NCBI GenBank assembly: GCA_964017125.1
Contig: OZ024905.1
Span: forward strand, 36,116,416 to 36,180,415
DNA: 64,000 nt
DNA from: Flabesymbios commensalis
Taxonomy: Eukaryota > Annelida > Polychaeta > Terebellida > Flabelligeridae
Direction of reading: 5' to 3'
Part shown: piece after piece, positions 48,714 to 59,998 of the stretch
How positions within the stretch are numbered: the stretch's first letter is position 1
Layout: each line of letters opens with the position of its first letter
Translations under genes and position numbers: made by a program
The notes under the pieces: model-generated
The model's input: the letters and a program-made list of their open reading frames with translations, nothing else
What the model was told of the DNA's origin: nothing
Databases searched by the model: none

Positions 48714-50539
48714 TGGCAAGACCTATTTCACGTAACAAAGTGTGAATGTTCAAGTCCAAGTCAAACAAAACTGGAGAGATTTTCGGCTTTTGAATTTCCC
48801 TTCTGGAGACATTCCATCGGCGTTCCTACAACATCATTTTATCGCTGAACCATTTGTTGTTGTTGGTATGCCATCACCACTACTGGTTTCACAAGTTCTT
48901 TCAACGATTTGCTTATAGCAAAGATTGGTTAGCATAGATTTCCCAGCATTTATTTGTTGAAGCAAATTCCCCATATTTATTGTGATAAACGATACATTTT
49001 TGTGTACGTTGCATCTTATTATTTTAGCATGTTGCATGCATGTTAGATATGAGAATATAAGAATTGTATTGAAATATAAACACAAACTAATATAAGGCCT
49101 TGATGCTCGTGCAAAGTTCATTTCAAAAAGTATCTATGTAAATAGGGTGCCTGGGGTGTGTTTTGAGACATGGATGGCAGATTTTGTGCGATATTACCTG
49201 TTATGGAATCAGTTTACAGCCCATTAACCAGGACTGATGCTCATAACGATAGGGCGTCTCTCTGTCTAAACCACTAGTTATGGTCGCCAGACAACACTAT
49301 ATTACCTCTTAAAGGCTAGCAGCAATAATACCCCCGCCGACGTTTTAAAATAATAATTCAACAATATAAAAGAGGCTTGACTAAGAGTGAACAATATTCA
49401 ATTGTCTTGTTAAACTTTGTTTTAATTTCACATATACGCATGAGAATAGTAGGACTACTGGAGCTTAGTACTCAGTAGGTCAATATTCACAATCTTTATG
49501 CAGCATAAAGGCCCGTCGTAGTTGGTTTGGGGATATTTCCCTCAGGACGTCTCCCAAGCTGAAATGTGCATAATAAAACCATACACACACATAACTATCA
49601 TCTCAGAAACAAAAACTATATACCTATATCTCCCGTAGGCCGTAGAAGTCAATATTTTGTGGTGAGAATTTTGATTTGGAAAATCATGGGGTTATCAAAG
49701 TTGTATCTTAGATATATATGAATAATCGATATTTTGGAATACGTTTGTATCAGTTAATTATTGATCGCTCGGCCGAGCCAACCGCGTGTCAAACACCCTT
49801 GAGACATTCTGATTGATTCCTCTAGCCTCGCCCCACTTCAATAATACATGCATTCAAATTACAGGCGATGAAATACAGAGCTTTGTTGAATGCAAATTAC
49901 TGTTGACACATTTTATTACATTTGATTAATTTGGCTAGGATCAGGGGAATAAAACATTTAAAAACATACTGTCATTTTATAACATCGCATACCATTTGAT
50001 CATTTACATAAATTAATTTGATGTAAAGCATAAGCATTGATGTGATTATGAGAAAAACAATTCACTTCAAATTGAAATCTATTGACAAAATAACTCACAC
50101 AGAAAAATAACTTTATTATTTACATGTGTTATTATTATATATTTACTATAATTATTCATTATAATATATTTACACTTATTAAGTGTAATGGGGCTAAAAC
50201 AATTCTTAAATTGATTAGCAGCGGTACCGGCAATTTTATTAACTAAGTAAATAAAGACATGATTGTAAGCGGATGGAGATAACGTTTGGTGAACAGGCTC
50301 TAAACCTTAGACTGCTATGCATAACCATGCCTGTCATATTTACCAGACATGTCATATGAGAACGCCATCGCATATGATGGGAAAACAAAGGGGGAAGGGG
50401 TTGTTTTCATGTAGACAGACCCCTAGTCACCTTATAACATAGAGAGCTTACAGTGGACAAACATGGCCGCTGATGCGCACGACTCGCCCCTCTGTCACGT
50501 GCATGTCTACAGGGAACACAAAGCACCCTCTTCCGCCTT
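48714..50539. other. No gene seen
   Basis: AT-rich sequence. The only frame of note (48,834-49,121 minus, 95 codons) has no recognisable content. Confidence 0.45.
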
Positions 50540-50650
50540 CCCAGCATACACGAGGCGCTGAACCAATGCTGTATTATTGTTGGCTCAGCGTTGAAGACGC
50601 TGAGCCAACAATAATACAGCATCGGTTCAACGTCGCGTGTTTGCCGGGTT
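50540..50650. mobile_element. Palindromic foldback MITE, family B, near-perfect
   Basis: The arms meet at GCGTTGAAGACGC (about 50,588-50,600) and include TGTATTATTGTTGGCTCAGC and its exact complement. The outer ends are CCCAGCATACACGAGGCGCT and CGCGTGTTTGCCGGG. The long exact inner arms make this the best-preserved family B copy. Confidence 0.87.
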
Positions 50651-53600
50651 AACCCTTTGTTCAGTAGTGTCTATATTGTTTCTTCAACTTAATGAACGGC
50701 AATCCCAATATTTACCTAAATCTAAAACATGCACTTGGAAAATTAAATCAATGATCGATTAGTGTATTACAAAAATGTAGACATGTGGCTGTAGACATGT
50801 GGCTTGGCGTTCTAACATATCTAGTAATAATGATATTTAAAAAAACTCCATTTATACCATTCATCAATGTCCACCATCGTCTTTTATGACACAATCTAAA
50901 ATATATATTTTTTAATTTAGAGTATAATATAATTATTACACTTTGGTTTAATGCTCAACAGTTGTGTGTATAATCTACATATAACAGTCTTGTTCCCTCA
51001 ACCTTGACAGCTTGCTCCTACTAAACAATTTAAATTGAAAAAAAACTATATCAGAACAGAGTTTTATTTTGAAGATATGAGGTGTTTTTGTCTTGCTTTA
51101 TGAATCTCCACTGGATGCTTCATATTACCCAGAATGTACCTCAGTCGGCCAACATCCAGACAATCAAATGACAAATTATATTGTTGGGAATATTTCTGCT
51201 GGCAACAGATGTAAACGGACAATTTCATGGGCCGTGAAGCATGGTTAAATGGCACAAAAGACGGTGACAAAGAGGCGCGTCATCATTAAAGATGCCTATC
51301 ACGGGCTATATATAAGAGTGGAGCCAGTATCTGAGAGACTAAAGTACTCTTTTTATCACTTCATAGTGTAGAATGTCACGCATTTCAAGTATCAACTTCT
51401 CGTGCTGGGTTTAAAGGGTCGATTATATTGCTTTCATATGGGGACACCAACAACTACACACTTTAGTTTCAATGTGATGATTGCTAATCATTAAGTATCA
51501 CTGACCTTGTATATACATGATGATAATGTGACATCTAAAACAGTATGCCTTTATCCTTTTACATTATATTTCTTTGTGACATATCTCGCACTCTGGATAG
51601 TTTTTTGTATGTTACTTGAAGTTCTAGTTCAATCTTTGTAAAGTCATTGTTATAAAGATCAGTTATCCCGATCTGTTACAGCATTATTATATACAATGCT
51701 TTTGTTACACATCTTCCCGGTAGCAAGTCTTGACACAGCGAGGCCGTCAGGAGTAGCGAACCTTGCGGGGGGAGATGTTGTTACAAAACTGATCATTTTG
51801 TCCAGACATGATATAGATGGTAAGAGGGTTAATTAGTAAACGTTCAAACATCAATACATTAAAAGAAAAACATGTACACTTAGGCCTACGTGTATCATCA
51901 TGTACAACATGTACATGTACACATGTCTGTACTATTGATTTTAGATTCAGAGGATATAAACAAATCCATAATAGAGAGAGGGGTGAGATTCTGGTACAAA
52001 AACACAGAGGTTAAATAGTGCCAGTGGACATTCTGGCACCATCCCAGATGAGAGGAGTCATTAGCCCAGTGCAGGCACATATAAGGGCCAGTATATGAGA
52101 ATCAGACCCAGTGTTGAGCCGGTTGTTTGTGTTATTGGATGGCGTCCCAAAGCCGCTTATCACCAGCAGCAGTTTCCTGTCTCCTTGTTTGTTTCTCATT
52201 AGACCATCTCATTATTATATGATGTGATAGGACTCTTTATCAACCCTTTAGGTTAGGGTTCGCAATATGTGTGTGCAATTACCAATAACCTCATAATGTA
52301 CATGGTAAATAATACGATCATAGTAAGTTGTACATATTACGTGTATTGTAAGAAAAGACACAGTTTCGGATTGAGTTGTTCTATGGTGCCGTTTATCAAG
52401 ATTTGTCAAAAAAAGGAGTCATCACAAAACTTTAAATCTGTTCCTAACAAATAATATGATTTTTGTGTTACCCGATAGATTAATAAAAAGCTAACCTAAT
52501 TATGATATAGTGCTATATACAGATATAGTACAATTTTAATAGAGTAGGCTTACACACGTGATGTACTGGATGATAGTAATCGTCACATTTCCGGCAGACA
52601 CAATCATTATACAAACAGAGGGAAATGTATTCCCGGGATAGATTATTTGTCAAACATTGTGGTGTATTGTTATCTTAATAGTTATACAATACAATAAAGT
52701 AACATGCTAAGGTGTAAGGTAATAAATGCGCTTTTATTTACCAGAAAAATTAATTAGATACCCATGTTTTAGAGGCCTCTTACGAGTGTTGCTTTTCATG
52801 TTTAGAGACTTATAACTTTTTGAATGGCTAATACAAGGACCATCGTTCTGGTTTGTATATAAACTGGTGTTTATTATACGATAATATAGCCCTATGAAAA
52901 CGTTGAGCCTATTATTATTCTTTTATTAAGACCAGATAAATGTAGGGTATGTATCAAATACGCAACGAAAATAAATGCCCAGAAATATGTACAATTTGCC
53001 ATGCCCTGTGTTGACATATAATTGAGAGGACAAATACATGGGAAACCATACATTGAGGGAACATCTGACTAGTTTGGCCAGGAGTGAGCTAGGCCTAATA
53101 GTTATGACATAATAGTCTGTGATCTGCTGTGGTGCACCTATCTTACCATTAACCTGACAACACCATCATATTTATGTCGCTGTTTCTCACATAAACCAGG
53201 TAGGCCCCTACTCTGATAAGACTGCACACTGAGACTGGTTATAACACCTCTACTACGTATGTCGTATGGTTGTCAGTTACCTTAACCTTCTCACTGTTCA
53301 CTTTCCCAGTTTCTGATTAACGTGAATGTAACTTTGTGCATCTAATCTGGAGTGACCGGGAACAAGTTTTCGACTGAAATCTTCATTTAAGAACACATTT
53401 TTTACGTGTTGCTTGTAATAAGTGTAGGATTCAATGATGATAGAGGTGGTTGGATATACTCAAGTACTCAAGAATCTAACATTGTGACATAAACTCGAAA
53501 ACAAAATAAGAATTATCCATGTTATTGATGCACATAGAACCAATTTTGAAGAGCACTTTGTATGCTTCAAGTGACAGATTAGAATCATGCCACTGTATTA

Positions 53601-53760
53601 TATATATAAACACAATGGCCGCGTGGAAATGACTACTGCACGCATGTCAGAATGAGACGGCTGTGAAGGTCACTTCTGGTGTTATGATCGTACCTGAGAT
53701 AAGAGAAACAGGAGGACAGAAGTACAAGGAGACATGCACGGAAAACTGATGAGCATCAGG
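50651..53760. other. No supported gene
   Basis: About 3.1 kb of AT-rich sequence. A 68-codon minus-strand frame at 51,064-51,270 has ordinary amino acid composition but no recognised domain. Short GTACATGTACA runs near 51,900 are low complexity. Confidence 0.4.
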
Positions 53761-53788
53761 ACAAGACAAGAGACAAGACAAGACAAGT
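53761..53788 (-). repeat. LINE 3' tail, (CTTGT)n
   Basis: The plus strand shows ACAAGACAAGAGACAAGACA-type repeats, read as CTTGTCTTGT on the element strand. They lie directly after GAATAAAC. Short tandem repeats in place of poly(A) are known for several LINE clades. Confidence 0.75.
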
Positions 53789-53870
53789 TTATTCAGCCAA
53801 TACAATGCCAGGACATCAACATACTGAAGTTAGTACACACACGTGTACCCATCAAACTCATTTAACAGCA

Positions 53871-54024
53871 TAGACATATTTAAATTATACTGATATCATC
53901 GCTATGTAAAGCAATGTAGAAATATAATTAATAACTGTAAAACCGTATAGACAGATTTAAATTATACTGATATCATCGCTAGGTAAAGCAATGTAGAAAT
54001 ATAATTATTAACTGTAAAACCGTA
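53871..54024 (-). repeat. 77-bp tandem duplication in the LINE 3' UTR
   Basis: Two adjacent 77-bp copies (53,871-53,947 and 53,948-54,024) differ at only about three positions. The duplication begins five bases beyond the ORF stop codon. Confidence 0.85.
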
Positions 54025-54028
54025 ATTC

Positions 54029-55861
54029 TTACACCTCACTTCGTGATGCATAAATATCTTTGACAAAATTTACACAGTGCCGCGAAACCTCAGCGTTCAC
54101 TTCAAAATTGAACAATAGTTGTATAATTTTATTAGGATAGTTCTTTTTAATTTTCATGTTCAGATTTGTCATATTTTTTATAAATAAATCTCTATAATCT
54201 TTATATCTTTCACAATGTAAGATAAAGTGTATCGGATCTTCTACACTCTTTTTACATATACATAATCGATCTTCTCTGGGAACATTTCTGAATCGACCTC
54301 TAGTTACCTCTAGTAAGCTGTTATCTGTTCTTAACCTTGAAAATATACATCTAATCTTACTAGATTTTATAACGTCTAGATAATTGCAAAATTTATATTT
54401 TTTAAAAACCAGTTTCACAATATCAAATCTCGGGGATTCTTTTATATAAGATTGATAGTATTGTTCATATTGATCATTTACTCGTTGTTGAAAATATTTT
54501 GAAAAAATATTTAAATTAACTGACTGTGGATTTTCAAACACAATTGCATAACCATTACGACATAATAATGAAGATATCTTATTAATCCAATCATTTCCTA
54601 CAATTTTCGATTCTTTATAGGCTGCATTTAACATCATATTTTTAGTGCCTGATTCCAGTCTACACCAATACTTAATCATACGGCTATAAATAATATTAGA
54701 AAGAGGATATCTACCAAATTCTCCTCTTGCAATAACATTGCTACATCTTTTTGTGATGTTTAAAGTTCTTTTACAGAAATCTGTTTGGACCCTTTCAAAT
54801 AAATGTTTATCATAATGTATATCAACTTTGTTATATGAACCCCATATAGGGCAACCGTATAATAAAATTGGAATTATCTGTTTATCAAATACAGTCATGT
54901 TTAATCTAGGTGAGACACAGCCGGACACCATAAGAGCTTGTAATATAATAAACATTGCCCTTTTAGCCTTGTTTATTCTATCACTGACACAAGTTTTAAA
55001 TTTCCCATCGGAACTGATGATTAAACCTAAATATTTATAAGTATTAACTTTTTCGAGACAATAGTTAAGCATATGAAAGTTTTCCTTTGCTATATAATTT
55101 CGTTTCGACATAGTCATTATCTTTGTTTTTTTCACATTTACTGACAATCGCCATCGTTTACAGTAATTTTCTAGTTTATTAAGACATACTTGTAAGCCAT
55201 TTGCACTTGTTGAAATTAAGACCAAATCATCTGCAAATGATAAAGAACTGAATGACTGGCCATCCAAACATATCTGGTCACATTCTGAACCAAAAATATC
55301 ATGCAAGTTGTTCTGAAATAAATTAGCTAAGGTAGGACTAAGATTACATCCTTGAATAACACCACAATTACTGCTAAATGACTTTGATAAACCATTATTA
55401 ATTCTAACATGACATTTACGATCAGCATACATATGTTTTAATGTGTGATATATCTTCCCAGTAATACCACAAGCAATTAATCTGTATAACAATAATTCTC
55501 TGTTAATAGTATCGAAGTATTTTCGAAAATCTACAAATGCCATATATAAACGTTTTCCTTCTTTGTGAACATACTTTTGATGAATAGTATTTATTATAAA
55601 AAGATTATCTTCTGTACGGTGGTCATTTCTGAAACCACATTGGTTTTTAACAATAATATCATTGCATGTTAAAAAATGCTGGACCCGTTTGTTTATCATT
55701 AGGTTGAACAATTTGCTAAAACAGCTTGATATTGATATCCCTCTATAGTTATTAGTATCAGCTTTATCACCACACTTATGAATCGGTGTGATGATAGCTG
55801 TATTCCACATTTTGGGATATATACCCTTACATAGTATATCATTAAGAAAATAGAGAAGCAT
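54029..55861 (-). CDS. LINE reverse transcriptase, partial ORF
   Basis: A 610-residue open frame that starts at an internal methionine. It encodes an RNA-directed DNA polymerase that copies element RNA at a nicked target. Visible motifs in order: PIHKCGDK..NNYRGISI (about 26-44), QCGFRNDHRTEDNLF (74-88), motif A FVDFRKYFD (109-117, with D111), motif B GVIQGCNLSPTLANLF (167-182), motif C FADD (209-212) and the thumb-like YKYLGLIIS (275-283). A C-terminal CxC...HxxxHC cluster (C534, C536, H545, H549, C550) resembles the Cys/His motif common at the end of animal LINE ORFs. The catalytic aspartates are all present. The N-terminal endonuclease is absent, so the copy cannot move itself. I do not assign a clade from motifs alone. 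Confidence 0.9.
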   Translation of the reverse strand: MLLYFLNDILCKGIYPKMWNTAIITPIHKCGDKADTNNYRGISISSCFSKLFNLMINKRVQHFLTCNDIIVKNQCGFRNDHRTEDNLFIINTIHQKYVHKEGKRLYMAFVDFRKYFDTINRELLLYRLIACGITGKIYHTLKHMYADRKCHVRINNGLSKSFSSNCGVIQGCNLSPTLANLFQNNLHDIFGSECDQICLDGQSFSSLSFADDLVLISTSANGLQVCLNKLENYCKRWRLSVNVKKTKIMTMSKRNYIAKENFHMLNYCLEKVNTYKYLGLIISSDGKFKTCVSDRINKAKRAMFIILQALMVSGCVSPRLNMTVFDKQIIPILLYGCPIWGSYNKVDIHYDKHLFERVQTDFCKRTLNITKRCSNVIARGEFGRYPLSNIIYSRMIKYWCRLESGTKNMMLNAAYKESKIVGNDWINKISSLLCRNGYAIVFENPQSVNLNIFSKYFQQRVNDQYEQYYQSYIKESPRFDIVKLVFKKYKFCNYLDVIKSSKIRCIFSRLRTDNSLLEVTRGRFRNVPREDRLCICKKSVEDPIHFILHCERYKDYRDLFIKNMTNLNMKIKKNYPNKIIQLLFNFEVNAEVSRHCVNFVKDIYASRSEV

Positions 55862-55970
55862 AGATGGCGCAGCATCTGTGAGTGAGGAGGAGAGGAGGCG
55901 AGGAGGTGACGTGACGAGTGGAATCAGTGAGATCAGACCTCATAATAGACGTGTGGCCATGCTGTGTTAT

Positions 55971-56081
55971 CAGAGATAAACACAAAACATTTGTATAACA
56001 TTTATACAGTGTTGGACCAACGTCGAAGACGTTGGGACGACGTTGTACAAATGTTATACAAATATTTTGTGTTTGCCTGGG
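55971..56081. mobile_element. Palindromic foldback MITE, family A
   Basis: It spans ATAAACACAAAACATTTG to ATATTTTGTGTTTGCCTGGG, with the conserved centre CCAACGTCGAAGACGTTGG at about 56,017-56,035. It lies about 110 bp beyond the truncated end of the LINE. Confidence 0.85.
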
Positions 56082-57095
56082 CAGAGGTAAAGATGAAGGC
56101 AAGATAGACACGAGAAAATACACCTACCATGAAAACAACACACTCAACCACAATACTCTATATCAGCAACATTTATATATAGAGTTTTTTTCTATTGTAA
56201 GATTGACATTTTGATGTTTTGTTGTTCTTCTTGTTGATATTCTTCTCTATTATTGACTACCACTATATTACATAAAAGTGTTGGAATCGGAAAACTATTA
56301 TTGATAGTACCATAGTAAAAAATCGGTACGTATTGGTAGGTGCGTGACTCCTTATGCCATGTGGCACTATTGTATTTGATACAACAATCCTCACATTATA
56401 TGGAGGCGTATTTGTGTCTGTATTCAGCATACGATAGTATATAATGTGCGTATTTGTTTATGCCTCAAGTACTGTTATTTTAGTAATATGAACTCAGACA
56501 TATATTTAGACCCGCTGCTCAGTATTTTTTTAAACACAAGTTCAGATCTCAATTTTCGGGCTTTTTAACACATAAAATTAACATTGTTTTGTTTAAAATA
56601 CCTCTTTGAATTCTACATGAATACATCCCATTGTGTCATCATGGTCTCTAGCTAAGCATCAAAGTAGTAGGCCTATGTCACCATAATGAGATTAAAATAA
56701 TAAGTCTTCTCAGCTTTTGATTACTATGTTACATATTGGATCATCTCCATGTCTAGTGTCAAATCCCTACCTTTAACTCTGGGGATGCTACTATTTATAC
56801 TAATCTAAACTATATACATGATAAACCATGTTATGATAAATATATTTACACAACGCCACAATCGGGGTTATTTCGTTTTGCGCACCTATTGTAATGCCAG
56901 AAATTTGCAGATATCATCAAAACTTCACAGATTTTGGTAGTAATGTACCCCGTGAACACAATTGTCTGACCTCAATACATATCACCCCTTCGGAACAAAA
57001 CAGAGAATGGTGAATTTGTTCTTTTAGTATTTGCCAATGTGCTGAATTGAATCGGCTCACTGATCTGATTTGATCCTAGCCATGACGATTCTCCG
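56082..57095. other. No gene seen
   Basis: AT-rich, with short frames only and no repeat recognised. Confidence 0.45.
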
Positions 57096-57483
57096 GTGGC
57101 GGTCATTATTTATGTGGTCAACTGGGTCCAGTTTGCGGGAAAATACAGGAGGACAGGAGAGCTTTGTGCCTTCTGGATGTCTGCTGACCATCAATGTTTA
57201 TGTGGTCAGTGCTGTCCAGGTGGACTGGTGGACAGTCCACGTGTGACATCTGTGGTCACCCGTCCCCTTGTTTATGCGGTCACCTCTGTCCAGCGGTCGG
57301 TCAGTGTGTCCGCCGGCAGTCCAGTCGCCACTGGTGTTTATGTGGTCACCAGTGACCACATAAACACCAGTGGTGACTGGACCACAGTGACCAGCGGCGC
57401 ACTGACCATGACAAAATACATAATAGCACACCCTGTGCCATATGGATAGTTTGTTCTCTGTGGGCTGTGAGACACATTCATTG
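57096..57483. repeat. Short GTTTATGTGGTCA repeat with central palindrome
   Basis: A TTTATGTGGTCA motif recurs near 57,108, 57,197, 57,268 and 57,336, each followed by CTGGGTCCAG-, GTCCAGG- or GTCCAGCGG-like sequence, so a loose repeat of about 70-90 bp is likely. A palindrome has 31-bp arms (57,319-57,349 and 57,352-57,382, one mismatch) and weaker outer arms to about 57,296-57,409. Open frames on both strands are by-products of the symmetry. Confidence 0.7.
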
Positions 57484-59998
57484 GCAATGTTGTGAGGCAG
57501 CATGTCCTTTCATTGTTGTGAGGCAGCATGTACTTTCAATGCTGTGAGGCTGCATGTCCTGCCAATCTATGAGGCTGCATGTCCTGCCAATGCTGTGAAG
57601 CAGTATATCCTGCAATGCTGTGAGGCTGCATGTCCTTCCTATTTTGTGAGGCTGCATGTCTTTCCAATGTTGTGAGGCTGCATATCTTTCCAATATTGTG
57701 AGGCTGAATGTCTTTCCATGCTGTGAGGTTGCATGTCCTTTCAATGCTGTGAGGCTGCATGTACTTCTAATGCTGTGAGGCTGCATGTACTTCCAATGTT
57801 GTGAAGCTGCATGTCCTTCCAATGTTGTAAGGCTGCATGTCCTTCCAATGCTGTGAGTCTGCATGTCCTTCCAATGCTGTGAGGCTGCATGTCCTTCCAA
57901 TGCTGTGAGTCTGCATGTCCTTCCAATGCTGTGAGGCTGCATGTACTTCCCATGCTGTGAGGCTGCATGTCCTTCCAATGCTGTGAGGCTTCATGTCCAT
58001 CCAATGTTGTGAGGCTGCATGTCTTTCCAATGCTCTGAGGCTGATTGTTTTTCTAATGTTGTGAGGCTGCATGTCCTTCCAATGTTGTAAGGCTGCATGT
58101 CCTTCCAATGGTGTGAGGCTGCATGTCCTTCCAATGGTGTGAGGCTGTATGTCCTTCCAATGTTGTGAGGCTGTATGTCCTTCCAATGTTGTGAGGCTGT
58201 ATGCCCTTCCAATGCTGTGAGGCTGCATGTCCTTCCAATGTTGTGAGGCTGCATGTCTTTACAATGTTGTGAGGCTGCATGTCTTTTCAATGCTGTGAGG
58301 CTGCATGTTCTTCCAATGTTGTGAGGCTGCATGTCCTTCCAATGTTGTGAGGCTGCACGTCCTGCCAATGCTGTGAGGCTACATGTCCTGTCAATGTTTT
58401 GATGCTACATGTTCTGTCGATGTTGTGATGCTACATGTCCTGTCAATGTTGTGATGCTACATGTCCTGTCGATGTTGTGATGCTACATGTCCTGTCGATG
58501 TTGTGATGCTACATGTCCTGTCGATGTTGTGATGCGACATGTCCTGTCAATGTTGTGATGCTACATGTCCTGTCAATGTTGTGATGCTACATGTCCTGTC
58601 AATGTTGTGATGCTACATGTTCTGTCGATGTTGTGATGCTACATGTCCTGTCAATATTGTGATGCTACATGTCCTGTCGATGTTGTGATGCTACATGTCC
58701 TGTCGATGTTGTGATGCTATATGTCCTGTCGATGTTGTGAGGCTACATGTCCTGTCAATGTTGTGATGCTACATGTCCTGTCGATGTTGTGATGCTACAT
58801 GTCCTGTCGATGTTGTGATGCTACATGTCCTGTCGATGTTGTGATGCTACATGTCCTGTCAATGTTGTGATGCTACATGTCCTGTCGATGTTGTGATGCT
58901 ACGTGTCCTGTCAATGCTGTGCTGCTACATGTCCTGTCGATGTTGTGATGCTACATGTCCTGTCGATGTTGTGATGCTATATGTCCTGTCGATGTTGTGA
59001 GGCTACATGTCCTGTCGATGTTGTGATGCTACATGTCCTGTCGATGTTGTGATGCTACATGTCCTGTCGATGTTGTGATGCTACATGTCCTGTCGATGTT
59101 GTGAGGCTACATGTCCTGTCGATGTTGTGATGCTGCATGTCCTTCCAATGTTCTGAGGCTATATGTCCTTCCAATGTTGTGAGGCTATATGTCCTTCCAA
59201 TGTTGTGATGATGCATGTCCTTCCAATGTTGTGAGGCTATATGTCCTTTCAATGTTGTGATGCTACATGTCCTTCCAATGTTCTGAGGCTATATGTCCTT
59301 CCATGTTGTGATGCTGCATGTCCTTCTAATGTTCTGAGGCTATATGTCCTTCCAATGTTGTGAGGCTGCATGTCCTTCCAATGTTGTGAGGCTATATGTC
59401 CTTCCAATGTTGTGAGGCTGCATGTCCTTCCAATGTTCTGAGGCTATATGTCCTTCCAATGTTGTGAGGCTGCATGCTCTTCCAATGTTGTGAGGCTGTA
59501 TGTCCTTCCAATGTCGTGAGGCTGTATGTCCTTCCAATATTGTGAGGCTGCATGTCCTTCCAATGTTGTGAGGCTGCATGTCCTTCCAATGTTGTGAGGC
59601 TGTATGTCCTTCCAATGTCGTGAGGCTGTATGTCCTTCCAATGTTGTGAGGCTGTATGTCCTTCCAATGGTGTGAGGCTGTATGTCCTTCCAATGTTGTG
59701 AGGCTGTATGTCCTTCCAATGTTGTAAGGCTGTATGTCCTTCCAATGTTGTGAGGCTGTATGTCCTTCCAATGTTGTGAGGCTGTATGTCCTTCCAATGC
59801 TGTGAGGCTGCATGTCCTTCCAATGATGTGAAGCAGAATATATTGTCAATGCTATGAGGCTACATGTCCTTTCATTGTCCCATCCAATGATGCATGATTA
59901 AGTCGCTGACAATGTTGTATGTTTAGAATCCTGTTCAATGTTGCATGGTTAAAGTTTCTGACGATGCTGCACCATACAATGTTATATGCTTAAGGCCC
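57484..59998 (-). repeat. 26-bp tandem array in three blocks, about 95 units
   Basis: Units of 26 bp form three blocks. In the left block (57,484-58,378) and the right block (59,130-59,878) the unit contains GTGAGGCTGCATGTCCTTCC or GTGAGGCTGTATGTCCTTCC. In the middle block (58,379-59,129) it contains GTGATGCTACATGTCCTGTC. Decayed 26-bp units such as CAATGTTGCATGGTTAA run on to about 59,998. On the minus strand the outer-block unit lacks stops in all phases and 26 is not a multiple of 3. All frames therefore read one 26-residue repeat (HWKDMQPHNIGRT and SLTTLEGH). The middle-block unit has a TAG and is closed. I do not call the frames genes. Confidence 0.95.

Larger units (their letters stand above)
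53761..55861 (-). mobile_element. LINE (non-LTR retrotransposon), 5'-truncated
   Basis: The element is read on the minus strand. It contains the C-terminal part of the polymerase ORF (54,029-55,861), a short 3' UTR with a 77-bp tandem duplication (53,871-54,024), and a GAATAAAC motif followed by a CTTGT pentanucleotide tail (about 53,788-53,761). The endonuclease and any first ORF are missing, which is the usual outcome of incomplete target-primed reverse transcription. The exact 5' break is near 55,861 but not sharply defined. No convincing target site duplication was found by eye. A 610-codon open frame suggests a young insertion. Confidence 0.85.

Noticed and set aside
51064-51270. 68-codon minus-strand ORF as an exon
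   Set aside because: Plausible amino acid composition but no domain, splice evidence or neighbour to support it.
57096-57449. 117-codon ORF rich in Val, Ser and Cys
   Set aside because: It covers a palindromic tandem repeat and is open on both strands because of that symmetry.
57484-59849. Minus-strand open frames with HWKDMQPHNIGRT repeats as genes
   Set aside because: The 26-bp unit is stop-free in all phases, so several overlapping frames give the same peptide. The middle block is closed and the copies are simple tandem DNA.
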